From CAZMGV01 sp964621525 [NCBI: uncultured bacterium] (GTDB taxonomy: Bacteria; JAGRBM01), in NCBI GenBank assembly GCA_964621525.1, contig CAZUMS010000001.1, positions 124,001-188,000 of the forward strand: a stretch of DNA of 64,000 nucleotides, given 5' to 3'. The first letter of the stretch is position 1. Each line of letters begins with the position of its first letter. This document shows, in pieces, positions 18,089 through 27,403 of this stretch. A program made the position numbers and the translations under genes. Under the pieces are notes generated by a model, which made no database searches, was not told where the DNA came from, and was given only the letters and a program-made list of their open reading frames with translations.

Positions 18089-18344
18089 CGAAGCAGCGAA
18101 ACCGCCTTCCGGATGCGGCCAGAGGCTGCATCGCAAACCATCTTCGTCCACCGGAAGGCGGGTGGCAAACGGCCGATTGCGGACCGGTATCAGGATTTCG
18201 GACGGCCCCGCCCGGAGGGAGCCGGAAGGAAGCCAGCGCTTCATTTCAAATTGAGCCATGGGCACGCACCGGTCGCCCAACAAGTTTCCGGATCAACTAT
18301 ACTGCCAGCCGTACACCGACCGGGGAAAGGGGAACCCAGCCGCC

Positions 18345-19607
18345 TTGAAGAGCAAGACCGGACTCGTGCTTTCGGGTGGCGGCGCACGCGGAGCGTACGA
18401 AGTCGGTGTCCTGAAGTACGTCTATGAACACCTGGGCGACCTTGCCCGGTTCGACATCATCAGCGGCAGCTCGGTCGGTGCGATCAACGCAGGCTTCGTA
18501 GCCGCCGTGGCCGATGCCCCGCAGACCCGGATCGGCGAACTCGAGAAACTGTGGGAGAGCCTCCGGGTCTGGGAGGAACTCCGTTACGGACTTCCGCAGC
18601 TCCTGCGGCTCCCGCTGCTCCTCGTGGGCCGCATTCCGGTCATCGGTCAGGGAATCACCCGCATCGCGCTGGGCCACAGCCTGTTCGACGTGCGCCATCT
18701 CGTCGAGATCGTCCGGGACCGCATCCCCTGGAACCGGCTGCCCGCGAATCTCGATAAAGGGAACTTCGAAACGCTGGCGATCACGGCGACCGAGATCCTC
18801 TCGGGCATGGGAACCACCTTTGTCATGACCGGGATGGAAAAGCTGCCGCACTGGACGAGCGATCCCCGGCACCGGGCCGAGAAGGCGAACATCACAAGCG
18901 CCCATGCACTGGCGAGTTCCGCCATCCCGATGCTCTTTCCCATGGTCGGCATCGACGGCCGGGTGTTCTGCGACGGTGGCATGCGGCAGAACACACCCAT
19001 CGGCCCGACACTGCGGCTCGGAGCGAACCGGGTGCTGATTATCCGCCTGAAATCGGACAACGGGTTCCGCCCTCTCCTCGCACCGTTCGAGACCGAGCAG
19101 CCGCCCCCGGCATTCCTGATCGGCAAGCTGTTCAATGCCCTGTTCCTCGACCAGCTCGACTACGATCTGGACCGGCTGGACCGCATCAACCGGATCCTTG
19201 AGGACGGCGAACTCACCTTCGGGCCCGACTTCACCCGGCGTCTCGGCGAAACCACGACCCGGCACCGGGGGCAGCAGTGGCGCAAGGTCCAGACCCTCGT
19301 GATCGCTCCGACCCAGGACCTCGGTGCCATCGCGGCCGACGTCATCCGGGACGTGAAGTTCCGGAAAGGGATGCCGTTCATCTGGCGCCTGATCATGCGG
19401 TATCTGGATTCGGGACGCAGGGAGGAAGCCGACCTGCTTTCATATCTCCTGTTTGACGGCAATTTCTCCACCCGGCTGATCGAACTGGGATATGAGGACG
19501 GCCGCCGCCGCCATGACGAACTGGAACGCTTTTTCACCGATGCCGCCGAAGCCCGCCGTCTGGACAGTGAACCTGCTCCCGACGAAGTCACGGCTGGCGG
19601 CACATGA
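18345..19607 (+). CDS. Patatin-like phospholipase
   Basis: A 420-residue patatin-fold acyl hydrolase. The oxyanion loop GGGARGAYEVG (about residues 9-19) is followed by the nucleophile elbow GSSVG (about 41-45), and the catalytic Asp lies in the DGG motif of VFCDGGMRQNTP. The Ser-Asp dyad is intact, so it likely hydrolyses phospholipid or lipid acyl esters. The frame is open from 18258, but family similarity begins at LKSKTGLVLSGGGARG. The TTG at 18345 has AAAGGGGAA about ten bases upstream and is the preferred start. There is no signal peptide, so it is probably cytoplasmic or peripheral at the inner membrane. Confidence 0.87.
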   Translation: MKSKTGLVLSGGGARGAYEVGVLKYVYEHLGDLARFDIISGSSVGAINAGFVAAVADAPQTRIGELEKLWESLRVWEELRYGLPQLLRLPLLLVGRIPVIGQGITRIALGHSLFDVRHLVEIVRDRIPWNRLPANLDKGNFETLAITATEILSGMGTTFVMTGMEKLPHWTSDPRHRAEKANITSAHALASSAIPMLFPMVGIDGRVFCDGGMRQNTPIGPTLRLGANRVLIIRLKSDNGFRPLLAPFETEQPPPAFLIGKLFNALFLDQLDYDLDRLDRINRILEDGELTFGPDFTRRLGETTTRHRGQQWRKVQTLVIAPTQDLGAIAADVIRDVKFRKGMPFIWRLIMRYLDSGRREEADLLSYLLFDGNFSTRLIELGYEDGRRRHDELERFFTDAAEARRLDSEPAPDEVTAGGT

Positions 19608-19731
19608 GACACATCTGACGATCCTGTCATCCGATCCGGCGCGATGGGGCAGCGCTCCTTGCCGCGACTGCCGGAGTCATTAGGTTCAGCAGGCGAGCAG
19701 TCCTCGCATCCTCACTGAAAAGGAGCATCCT

Positions 19732-20430
19732 ATGATTACCCTTCGCCGCTCCCATGAGCGCGGTCACGTCAACCATGGCTGGCTGAAAAGCGCCCACACG
19801 TTTTCATTCGCCAGCTATTACGATCCCGAACACATGGGCTTCCGCGTGCTGCGGGTAATCAACGACGACTATGTCGCCCCGTCGGCGGGCTTTCCGACCC
19901 ATGGCCACAAGGACATGGAAATCGTCACGTATGTCCTGTCAGGCGCGCTCGAACACAAGGACAGCATGGGGAACGGCTCGGTCATCCGTCCCGGCGACGT
20001 GCAGCGGATGTCGGCCGGCACGGGTGTCCAGCACAGCGAGTACAACGCCTCGGCATCCGAGCAGGTGCATCTGCTTCAAATCTGGATCCTGCCGTCCCAG
20101 AACGGGATCAAGCCCGGCTACGAGCAGAAGACTTTTGCGGCCGCCGAGAAGCTGGGGAAACTCCGGCTGGTCGCCTCGCCAGACGGAAACGACGGTTCGG
20201 TGACTATCCATCAGGATGCGCGCATCTATGCCTCGATCCTGGAACCCGGCAATTCGGTCACGCACAGGCTTGCACCCGGACGCCATGCGTGGGTGCATGT
20301 AGCCAACGGAGAACTGGAACTGAACGGCAAGACGCTCGGCAGCGGCGACGCGGCCGCGGTAAGCGCTGAAGACGTCGTCCGGCTCACCGGGAAAGAGAAA
20401 GCGGAACTGCTGCTGTTCGACCTGCCCTGA
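19732..20430 (+). CDS. Pirin-family protein
   Basis: A 232-residue bicupin of the pirin (YhhW-like) family. The metal site is formed by [15 protein letters not shown] (two His) and [10 protein letters not shown] (His and Glu), all present. Some members have quercetin 2,3-dioxygenase activity; the physiological role is usually unknown. The sequence starts with the typical [32 protein letters not shown]. An excellent AAAAGGAG lies upstream of the ATG. It is monocistronic by layout, converging with the lipoprotein gene 9 nt away. Confidence 0.92.
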   Translation: MITLRRSHERGHVNHGWLKSAHTFSFASYYDPEHMGFRVLRVINDDYVAPSAGFPTHGHKDMEIVTYVLSGALEHKDSMGNGSVIRPGDVQRMSAGTGVQHSEYNASASEQVHLLQIWILPSQNGIKPGYEQKTFAAAEKLGKLRLVASPDGNDGSVTIHQDARIYASILEPGNSVTHRLAPGRHAWVHVANGELELNGKTLGSGDAAAVSAEDVVRLTGKEKAELLLFDLP

Positions 20431-20439
20431 CGCCGGCGG

Positions 20440-21108
20440 TTATTTCTTCGGCTGCTTTTCGAGTTCCTTCTGACGCTCTTCCAGAACGGGTTCGATCGCA
20501 TCCACCTGCTTGTGAAGGGTCTCTCTCATGAGCTGACGACGCCTGGCCTTCTCTTCGGGCGGAAGGTTCTCGATCGCCTTCACGTTATCGACCACTTCCT
20601 GAAGGGGATTTTCCGGCGGGGGGAAATCCGTCCGGCTGTTGATCGCGAGAATCTTTCCTCTCGGCGCGCCACCACTCGTCACGTCCGTTACCTCGAAGTC
20701 CACAAGATACGGAGTTCCGGGCTTCATGGTGTCGACCATGGGCTTGAACTTCTCGTCAAACTGGAGGAACGCGATCTGGTAGCTTCCATCCGTCGCCAGC
20801 ATGACGATCCAGTCCGGTTGGGGCCGCATGTTGAACTTCAGCATGATCTGGGCGCGCTTGCCCACGGCGAATGCCTTGCCAGACTTGTAGATTTCCGGAA
20901 CAAACGTGAACGTGATCGGCAGACCGATCGGATCCTTCTCCGCCGGCTTCTCGGTCTTCTCTTCAGCCTGGGGAACCGCAGCCACCGAGGGGTCGGCCGG
21001 TTTCGCGGGTTCAGCTTTCCGGCAGGCAGAAAGTCCGCCACCCATAATCGCCGCCACAAGAATCAGAGCTGACGCCCGTTTTATGAGAAAAGGGGAGATG
21101 AGTGCCAT
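20440..21108 (-). CDS. Putative lipoprotein of unknown function
   Basis: A 222-residue protein with a lipoprotein signal: MALISPFLIKRASALILVAAIMGGG then the lipobox LSAC. After the Cys comes a charged, Pro/Ala/Lys/Glu-rich linker (~35 residues), a beta-rich domain (LPITFTFVPEIYKSGKAFAVG through PYLVDFEVTDV) and a charged helical tail rich in Glu/Lys/Arg. No family was recognised. It should be anchored to a membrane and face the periplasm. The ATG at 21108 is preferred over one 16 codons earlier because it gives a normal signal peptide. Confidence 0.75.
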   Translation of the reverse strand: MALISPFLIKRASALILVAAIMGGGLSACRKAEPAKPADPSVAAVPQAEEKTEKPAEKDPIGLPITFTFVPEIYKSGKAFAVGKRAQIMLKFNMRPQPDWIVMLATDGSYQIAFLQFDEKFKPMVDTMKPGTPYLVDFEVTDVTSGGAPRGKILAINSRTDFPPPENPLQEVVDNVKAIENLPPEEKARRRQLMRETLHKQVDAIEPVLEERQKELEKQPKK

Positions 21109-21255
21109 TGGTCTCGTTTCCTTTGAATGCTCTTTTGCTTCGCCTTCCGGGTGCAAGTCAAACAGATTAGCAAAGATTAAACCTCAATCATTCCAATAGT
21201 TTGTCCAGTTAAATCCGGGGATAAGCCCAAAAGACGCGATGCATCATTTTTTCTC

Positions 21256-21283
21256 TTGACGATCAACTAGAGGTGCTTACATT
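21256..21283 (+). promoter_or_regulatory. Probable sigma-70 promoter of the 96-residue helical protein gene
   Basis: TTGACG at 21256-21261 and TACATT at 21278-21283 are separated by 16 bp in an A/T-rich pocket. The predicted start, near 21290, coincides with a 10-bp inverted repeat. The gene start follows about 70 nt later. Confidence 0.5.
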
Positions 21284-21287
21284 TAAA

Positions 21288-21312
21288 CAGGATGACGCGA
21301 TACGTCATCCTG
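21288..21312. promoter_or_regulatory. Perfect 10-bp inverted repeat at the predicted transcription start
   Basis: CAGGATGACG (21288-21297) and CGTCATCCTG (21303-21312) flank a 5-nt centre. Placement right at +1 is consistent with a repressor operator or, in the RNA, a stable 5' hairpin that protects the message. Confidence 0.6.
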
Positions 21313-21361
21313 CGCTTGCAGACCTAAACCCCAAATCTCACCCAAAGTTAAGGAGTTTCCC

Positions 21362-21652
21362 ATGTCACAGTTCAATTTCAACAAGATCGAAGAGACCGTC
21401 CGTTTCCTCCAGAGCGAGGAGTTTCGCTCGAAGATCGAGTCCCAGGCCCGGGAAATCGTTAAACTCGCCTCCGACACGGCCCAGAAAGGCGCACAGTCCG
21501 CCCGCCGGCTGAGCGAAACGGCCATTTCCGAAGCCCAGGACTTCCAGAAAGATATTTCTGGCCGGGCAACGGCTTTCTCCGCCCAGCTCCGCGAGCAGGC
21601 CAAAATTGCGCTGGAGCGGTTCCGGGATGTGGCCGGTAACAGCCCGAACTGA
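21362..21652 (+). CDS. Small amphipathic helical protein, phasin-like
   Basis: A 96-residue, almost entirely alpha-helical protein without Cys, signal peptide or membrane segment. Regularly spaced Ala/Leu/Ile heptad-like positions (EEFRSKIESQAREIVKLASDT, RRLSETAISEAQDFQKDI) suggest a phasin-like or apolipoprotein-like surface helix, but no family can be named. TTAAGGAG sits 7-8 nt before the ATG. Strong regulatory signals (promoter, inverted repeat, perfect terminator) suggest an abundant, independently expressed protein. Confidence 0.7.
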   Translation: MSQFNFNKIEETVRFLQSEEFRSKIESQAREIVKLASDTAQKGAQSARRLSETAISEAQDFQKDISGRATAFSAQLREQAKIALERFRDVAGNSPN

Positions 21653-21672
21653 ATCCAGGTTAGCCCCGGCAG

Positions 21673-21702
21673 CAGGGAGGGGGGCCGCCGCCCCCCTCCC
21701 TG
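21673..21702 (+). terminator. Strong rho-independent terminator
   Basis: A perfect 13-bp GC-rich stem: CAGGGAGGGGGGC (21673-21685) and GCCCCCCTCCCTG (21690-21702) around a CGCC loop, followed by TTCTTG. It lies 20 nt after the stop of the 96-residue protein gene. Confidence 0.8.
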
Positions 21703-21773
21703 TTCTTGCCCCCTCCCCGCCGCATTCCAGGTTCCGGACTTGAAACCCCTCTGGCGATCCGGTTAGAACGGCC

Positions 21774-21818
21774 CGGCCTGTGAGATTTCCGGCCTGAACG
21801 GCCTGTGACATATCCGGC
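21774..21818. repeat. Pair of 20-bp direct repeats before the basic protein gene
   Basis: CGGCCTGTGAGATTTCCGGC (21774-21793) recurs as CGGCCTGTGACATATCCGGC (21799-21818), with 18 of 20 identical and a 25-bp period. They lie 38 nt before the GTG of the next gene, as regulator half-sites might. Confidence 0.55.
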
Positions 21819-21855
21819 GATTTTTCAATGAATTCCGAAAGGTAAGAAGCGACCC

Positions 21856-22236
21856 GTGAGCAAGAATGCCGAGGCGAAGAAGATCAAGAGTGCCATCAGC
21901 GAAACCGAGAAGGTTCTCGCCAAGGCGAAGAAGAAGTTCGAGGATGCGGCCAAGAAAGCCAGTCTGGAACTCTGGCCCAAGCTGACGGACCTGCCGAAGG
22001 TCGGTGCGGTCGCGCAGGGCGGCAAGATTTCACCCGAGCAGAAAGCCAAGATGCGGGAACCCGCCAAGCGGCGCAGCAAGAGTCGCAAGGCGGCGCTCGC
22101 CAGCCCGGATCTCCGCAAGGCCCGCAAGGATCTGAAGCGCGCCCAGCGCAAGACCAAGCGCCTCACCAAGCTGCTGGCAGTCCGGACGGCCAAGAAGGCT
22201 GAGGCTCCGGCGGCGGAGGCCGCTCCGGCGTCCTAA
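21856..22236 (+). CDS. Small Lys/Ala-rich basic protein
   Basis: A 126-residue, highly basic helical protein. Residues 1-40 form a charged helix, 41-60 a short hydrophobic stretch (LELWPKLTDLPKVGAVAQGG), and 61-110 are dominated by Lys/Arg (KRRSKSRKAA, KDLKRAQRKTKRLTKLL). It ends in an Ala/Pro/Glu tail like those of histone H1-like and phasin PhaF C-termini. It may bind nucleic acid or another polyanion, but no family was recognised. The start is GTG with an AAAGGTAAG upstream. It precedes plsB by 56 nt on the same strand. Confidence 0.7.
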   Translation: MSKNAEAKKIKSAISETEKVLAKAKKKFEDAAKKASLELWPKLTDLPKVGAVAQGGKISPEQKAKMREPAKRRSKSRKAALASPDLRKARKDLKRAQRKTKRLTKLLAVRTAKKAEAPAAEAAPAS

Positions 22237-22292
22237 AGGCGCCGTGAAAGGCAGGCCGGTTCGGGCTCCCGGCCTCACTGAACCACCCAGGC

Positions 22293-24839
22293 ATGCTGAC
22301 CCGGTTCAACTTCATCGCCCGCTGGATCGCCGGTTTCCTGTTCGGCGCCATGGAGCTCAGTGACAAGCTCCAGGAGCGCATCTGGACCCTGCGGAAAAGC
22401 GGTACCGTGATTCTTGTCCAGCGCCGGCGTAGCTGGGTGGATACGGTCGTCTTCAACTTCCTTTTTCTGCGAGCGAAGCTCCCTGTTGTCCGCCTGATCG
22501 GCGGCGACATGAACCTCGTCTGGATCGGGCCGATCCGGGAGATCTTCAAGACATTCTTCCGGACCATCGGGCTCGCAAAGCCGCTGCCCCCGAAAAAGCT
22601 GTTTACCGAGCGCCTGGCCGAGGAAATCGAGACGGGCCGTGAATCCCTCGTATTCCTCGCCAAGGGCCGGAGCCTCGTGCGGGAATTCTTCTCCGGCAAC
22701 GACCCTTTCCCCGTCATCGTAAAGGCCGCCCGGACCTCCAGCCGGCCCATTTACCTGCTTCCCCATTACATTATCTGGGACCAGACACCTGGCCATACCA
22801 GAGCGACCGTGACGGAACGGATGATCGGCGGGCACGAGGAAGACACCCTCGCCCGCAAGGTCATCTCCTGGATCAAGATGCTCCGCTATGCGAAAGCCGA
22901 GTGCGGCATGCCGGTCGATGTCAGGGCGTTTATCGCACAGCAGGACGATAACCCGAGCGACCGCGAGATCGTCCAGCGGCTGAAGCTGGAACTCCTCCAC
23001 GAGTTCGAGCGGGAGCGGCGGGTTTATTCGGGACCCAAGCTCAGGCAGCGCCCCGACATGAAAGCGGAGATCCTGCGCGACGAGTGGTTCGTGGGACGGC
23101 TGCTGGAGCTGGCCGAAGAATCCGGGCAGAACCGGGAAGTCCTCATTTTCAAAGCCAACAAGATGCTGGACAAGATGGCCTCCGACTACAGCCATCTTTC
23201 CACGCGAGCGCTGAACACGATCCTGACGCAGGCCTGGAAGCGGATGTGGGACGGCATCGAGGCTGACAGCTCGGATTTCGACAAGCTGCGCGAGGCCATG
23301 CGTGAAGGCCCCGTACTCCTGCTCCCGAACCACTCTTCCCATGCCGACTACCTGCTGCTCTCCACGCAGCTCTACGGCGCCGACATCATCGTCCCGCACA
23401 TCGCGGCGGGCGATAACCTTTCGTTCTGGCCGCTGGGGCCGATATTCCGGGGATCGGGCGCCTTCTTCATGCGCCGGTCGTTCAAGGGCGACAAGCTGTA
23501 CAAGCTGGTATTCGACGCCTACCTCCGGTTCCTCCTCAAGGAGGGATACCTGATCGAGTTCTTCATCGAGGGCGGGCGCTCGCGCTCGGGGAAGATGCTG
23601 CCGCCCAAGTACGGCCTGCTCTCCTCCATGATCGAGCACTACTTCGCCGGCGACTGCCCGCGGCTGTCGATCATCCCCGTGGGGGTCGACTACGACCGCG
23701 TGTTCGAGGAAAACTCCTACAAGAAGGAACTCGAAGGCGCGAAAAAGGAAAAGGAGTCGGTCCTTGCCCTGCTCAAGATCGTCCGCTTCTTCGGCGAAAA
23801 GCGTGGCCGTGTCTATGTGAAGTTCGGCGAGCCGCTCAGGGTCAATGAGTGGACGGCACTCCGCAATCAGACCATGGACGATGTGGACAACCGCCGTACG
23901 TTCACGGTCGATCTCGCCGATGAAATCGAACGGCGCATACAGGCCGAACGCACGGCGACCCCTACATCCCTTGTCTGTGCCGCCCTGCTCCCCGATCCGG
24001 ACCGCCCGGTGGCGCCAATCGAGTTCCAGACCCGTCTCGAACTTCTGCTCGCCGCCGTCAGGGTTTCCGGCATGCGGCTCGCCACCCCGCTGGCCGGCCA
24101 GGTAACGGATGCCCTTACCGCCCTCCACGACCGGCTAAACGACCTCGCCAGCTCAAAGGTGATCGAAATTGACGAGCAGACGGGGCACATCACGTTCCCG
24201 CGGCACACGACGCTGATCCTGGACTATTACCGGAACACACTGGTGAACATGCTGGCCGACCTCTCGCTCACCAGTCTTTCGCTGCTTGCTGCCAGCCAGT
24301 CACCGGTTCCTGCCGCTACTTCGGAGAAACGCTTCGAGCTGATCGATACACTGCTGAACGACCAGTTCATCCGCCCCCGCCGGATGACTTCTGACGAGCG
24401 GTATCAGGGCCTCAAGAGCATGGGGCTCGTGGAACTCACCAACGGCCAGTCTCCGCTCCAGACCACGATCAAGGACCGGAACGGTCTCCGGGTGCTTGCA
24501 AGCCTCGTCCGGACGAACATCGAGACCGCCTGGCTCGTCACCGACTGTCTGCCAGCACTGGACGGCAATCCGATGAGCCGGAAGGATTTCACCAAGCTCG
24601 TCACAAAGCGGTCGCAGGATCTCCTGAAGACGGGTTCCCTGAAGTCGGTGGAGTCGACATCGCGCGCCCGGGTCGATGAGACGATCGCTTCCCTTGCCCG
24701 CCTCGGAATCATCGAGCCCGGCAAGGAAAAGGACGACATCCGCTCCGGCCCCACCGGAAAGCGCCACCAGTACCTGGTTCAGACGAGGGAGATTCTGGAT
24801 CTGACCGTTCCGCCGGAAACCGCCGGCGGCAGCGACTGA
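22293..24839 (+). CDS. plsB: Glycerol-3-phosphate 1-O-acyltransferase, PlsB type
   Basis: An 848-residue protein that matches PlsB, which acylates sn-glycerol-3-phosphate at position 1 to start phospholipid synthesis at the inner membrane. Acyltransferase blocks are in order: I NHSSHADY (HX4D, His347/Asp352), II GAFFMRRSF, III FIEGGRSRSGK and IV SIIPVGVDYD. The N-terminal ~300 residues form the PlsB-specific domain with degenerate acyltransferase-like sequence, and the C-terminal ~270 residues are helical. The length is typical. The start has only a weak AGG upstream, so the exact N-terminus is uncertain. It converges with the vWA gene. Confidence 0.88.
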   Translation: MLTRFNFIARWIAGFLFGAMELSDKLQERIWTLRKSGTVILVQRRRSWVDTVVFNFLFLRAKLPVVRLIGGDMNLVWIGPIREIFKTFFRTIGLAKPLPPKKLFTERLAEEIETGRESLVFLAKGRSLVREFFSGNDPFPVIVKAARTSSRPIYLLPHYIIWDQTPGHTRATVTERMIGGHEEDTLARKVISWIKMLRYAKAECGMPVDVRAFIAQQDDNPSDREIVQRLKLELLHEFERERRVYSGPKLRQRPDMKAEILRDEWFVGRLLELAEESGQNREVLIFKANKMLDKMASDYSHLSTRALNTILTQAWKRMWDGIEADSSDFDKLREAMREGPVLLLPNHSSHADYLLLSTQLYGADIIVPHIAAGDNLSFWPLGPIFRGSGAFFMRRSFKGDKLYKLVFDAYLRFLLKEGYLIEFFIEGGRSRSGKMLPPKYGLLSSMIEHYFAGDCPRLSIIPVGVDYDRVFEENSYKKELEGAKKEKESVLALLKIVRFFGEKRGRVYVKFGEPLRVNEWTALRNQTMDDVDNRRTFTVDLADEIERRIQAERTATPTSLVCAALLPDPDRPVAPIEFQTRLELLLAAVRVSGMRLATPLAGQVTDALTALHDRLNDLASSKVIEIDEQTGHITFPRHTTLILDYYRNTLVNMLADLSLTSLSLLAASQSPVPAATSEKRFELIDTLLNDQFIRPRRMTSDERYQGLKSMGLVELTNGQSPLQTTIKDRNGLRVLASLVRTNIETAWLVTDCLPALDGNPMSRKDFTKLVTKRSQDLLKTGSLKSVESTSRARVDETIASLARLGIIEPGKEKDDIRSGPTGKRHQYLVQTREILDLTVPPETAGGSD

Positions 24840-24848
24840 CGGGTACCG

Positions 24849-26261
24849 TCAGAAGCCTTCGAGCACCAGCCGGTCCACAGCCTTCACGAGATCGTTCAGG
24901 TTGCCGACCACTTCCGCCCGGTCGATGTGCGGCAGATAGCGCATCATCTCCGAATCGCCGAAGCCCCAGTTGCCACGGTTCTCGGGATTGAGCCAGGTGA
25001 CGGATTTCGCCCGGGCCTGGATATCCTTCAGCACCCAGTCGTTCGGCGCATTGTAGTTGTTGCGGCCGTCGCCGATGACGATGACATGGGTTTTTTCGTT
25101 CACCACATGGAAGTGATCCCGGTGGAAGATCTTGAGCGCCAGCCCGTAGTCCGAATGAGTATAGGGGTTGATGATGTTACCCCACATGGCGGTCTCGATC
25201 GCGCTCGAGACGTCCTGATTCTTGAACAGCGGCGTGATCTCGCCGAGCTCGGCCACGAAGATATAGCTCCGCACCCGCTGGAATACGGTCTGGATCGAAT
25301 AGACAAACTGGAGAAAGAACCTCGACATGGAGCGGACCGAGTCGGAGATATCGCACAGGATGACCAGTTCCGGCTTGTCGATGATCCGGTCGTTGAACAC
25401 CAGCTTGAAGGGCACCCCGCCATACTGCATGTTCTTGCGGAACGTTCGCTTCACGTCGAATTTGCCGTGCTTCATCCGCTTGCGCTTCACCTGAACCACT
25501 GACTTCAGCCGTTCGGCAAGCCGGTGGACGATTTCGCGCATCTTGCGCTGATCTTCCTCGTTGAGCTGGTAGAAGCTCTTCTGGAACAGCAGTTCGTTCT
25601 TGAACTTCTCGACCTGATCGAAGTTCTCGATCTCGAGCTGCCGCTCCACGTATTTGCGGACAGCCTCGCGAAAGCGTTCCAGCCGGTCCTCAAGACGCCG
25701 GAACCCCTCTTCGACCATCTCGTTCGAGAGGCCCTTGGCCTTCAGTTTATCCTTGATCTTGCCGAGGTCACCTTCGACCTTGTCGAGATTGAGCCGCTGG
25801 CGGATCCGCTGGGCGAACATGCCGATCTGGAGGATCGTCTCGATATCCCTGACTTCGGCTTCGTCTCCAGCCTTGCGGAGCAGGCGGTCCAGGTTGCCCC
25901 GGTCGTTCCGGATCAGGGCATTGGTCAGCTCCGAAAGATCGCCGGTCAGTTCGTCCATCGCCTGCCCGAGCATCTCGGCGAACTGCTGCATATCCATCTG
26001 CGAGCCGTTCTCGCCGGGACCCGGTTCGCCTTCACCCATGAGTGAACCGACCTCGGAGAAGAACAGGTCGAACAGTTCATCGTAAGTGGCGATGTCCACA
26101 TGACGCTTCACCAGCGAGGTCCGGAGCGCGTCCCGGAACGGTTCGCGGTCCTTCAGGCCGATCACCTTCGCCGCCTCCATGGCGTCTACCGTCTCGGACA
26201 GGCTGATCCGTACCCCGTTCTTGCGGAGCACGTTCATGAAATCGACGAGCACGTCATCCAT
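24849..26261 (-). CDS. vWA-domain protein, CoxE-like
   Basis: A 470-residue cytoplasmic protein. The N-terminus (DVLVDFMNVLRKNGVRISLSETVDAMEA) is the typical lead of CoxE-like vWA proteins. A long charged helical region (~100-270) follows, then a C-terminal von Willebrand A domain with an intact MIDAS: DISDSVRS (DxSxS), a downstream Thr, and IVIGDGRNN. Such proteins pair with MoxR AAA+ ATPases as metal-insertion or complex-remodelling chaperones. The moxR-like gene is 17 nt upstream on the same strand, so the pair is cotranscribed. The client is unknown; no dehydrogenase or oxidase cluster is adjacent. Confidence 0.85.
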   Translation of the reverse strand: MDDVLVDFMNVLRKNGVRISLSETVDAMEAAKVIGLKDREPFRDALRTSLVKRHVDIATYDELFDLFFSEVGSLMGEGEPGPGENGSQMDMQQFAEMLGQAMDELTGDLSELTNALIRNDRGNLDRLLRKAGDEAEVRDIETILQIGMFAQRIRQRLNLDKVEGDLGKIKDKLKAKGLSNEMVEEGFRRLEDRLERFREAVRKYVERQLEIENFDQVEKFKNELLFQKSFYQLNEEDQRKMREIVHRLAERLKSVVQVKRKRMKHGKFDVKRTFRKNMQYGGVPFKLVFNDRIIDKPELVILCDISDSVRSMSRFFLQFVYSIQTVFQRVRSYIFVAELGEITPLFKNQDVSSAIETAMWGNIINPYTHSDYGLALKIFHRDHFHVVNEKTHVIVIGDGRNNYNAPNDWVLKDIQARAKSVTWLNPENRGNWGFGDSEMMRYLPHIDRAEVVGNLNDLVKAVDRLVLEGF

Positions 26262-26278
26262 AAGGGTTCATTCCGCCG

Positions 26279-27256
26279 TCAGTTGAGGAAATCCTTACGG
26301 GGATCGCCTGAAGGCGTGTTCTTGTCGGCAACCGCTGCTTTGGCCTTCTGCCGCTCGATGTAGGCCGTCATTTCCTTCTGGGCCTTGAGGACGTCGCCTT
26401 CGTACTTGAGGATTGCCGAGAGGGTGTCCTTCACCACCTCATCGCCGAGCGTCTTCACGTTGAGCACGGCGAGGGCACGGGCCCAGTCCAGCGTCTCGGA
26501 GATCGAGGGAATCTTCTTGAGGTCCTTCTTCCGCAGGTCGCTCACGAAATCCACCACCTCGGTGGCGAGCTTCGCGCTGACTTCAGGCACCTTGAGCCGG
26601 ACGATCTCAAGTTCGCGGCTCTTTTCCGGATAATCCACGAACAGGTGCAGGCAGCGGCGCTTCAAGGCATCCGACAGCTCGCGGGTATTGTTCGAAGTGA
26701 GGAACACGAGCGGCGGGAACTTGGCCTTGATGGAACCCAGTTCCGGCACCGACACCTGGAAGTCCGAGAGTACTTCCAGCAGGAATGCCTCGAACTCGGG
26801 GTCCGCCTTGTCGATCTCGTCCACCAGCAGCACCGTCGGCTTGTCGGCAGAAATCGCCTTGAGAAGCGGACGGGGCAGCAGGAACTGTTCGCTGAAGAAC
26901 ACGTCGTCCTGCTTGGACAGGTGGCTCACCGCTTCGGTCAGGCTCTTGGCCGACCCGATCACATCGCTGATCTTGTCCTTCAGGATCTGCGTGTAGAGGA
27001 GCTGCTTGGCGTACTCCCACTCGTAGAGGGCTTTCGCCTCGTCGAGCCCTTCGTAGCACTGGAGCCGGACAAGCTCGCGGCCCAGAGCCTGGCTCACCAC
27101 CTTGGCGAGGTCGGTCTTGCCGACGCCTGCAGGGCCCTCGATCAGCACGGGCTTTCCCAGCGCAGCCGCGAGGTAGACGACCGTGGAGATGCGTTTATCC
27201 GAGATATAGTTCTGCTTGCCGAGCAGCGAGCCGACTTCGTCGATCGATTTGAACAC
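26279..27256 (-). CDS. MoxR-family AAA+ ATPase
   Basis: A 325-residue AAA+ ATPase with Walker A GPAGVGKTDLAK (about residues 41-52), Walker B VLLVDEIDKADPEFEAFLLEVL, sensor 1 LTSNNTRELSDALKRRC, and a sensor 2 region after it. MoxR ATPases act as chaperones with vWA partners, and the CoxE-like gene directly follows. It starts at GTG 27256 with AAGGA upstream. A Lys/Ala/Asp-rich tail ends the protein. Confidence 0.93.
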   Translation of the reverse strand: MFKSIDEVGSLLGKQNYISDKRISTVVYLAAALGKPVLIEGPAGVGKTDLAKVVSQALGRELVRLQCYEGLDEAKALYEWEYAKQLLYTQILKDKISDVIGSAKSLTEAVSHLSKQDDVFFSEQFLLPRPLLKAISADKPTVLLVDEIDKADPEFEAFLLEVLSDFQVSVPELGSIKAKFPPLVFLTSNNTRELSDALKRRCLHLFVDYPEKSRELEIVRLKVPEVSAKLATEVVDFVSDLRKKDLKKIPSISETLDWARALAVLNVKTLGDEVVKDTLSAILKYEGDVLKAQKEMTAYIERQKAKAAVADKNTPSGDPRKDFLN

Positions 27257-27403
27257 GTTTCAATCCGTCCTTCCGGCGGGCCCTGAAGGGCAGCCCGTCC
27301 CGAGGTCAAATGACGCTAGCATCATTTAATTCCGATAGGGAACGGGCTGCCAGACGGCGGGTTTTATTGAATTCGGATCGGGCTGGCCGCACAGTAGTGG
27401 ACT

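Noticed and set aside
22275-24128. A 617-codon minus-strand open frame
   Set aside because: It lies opposite plsB, which has all acyltransferase motifs. The antisense product is rich in Arg/Gly/Asp with no domain.
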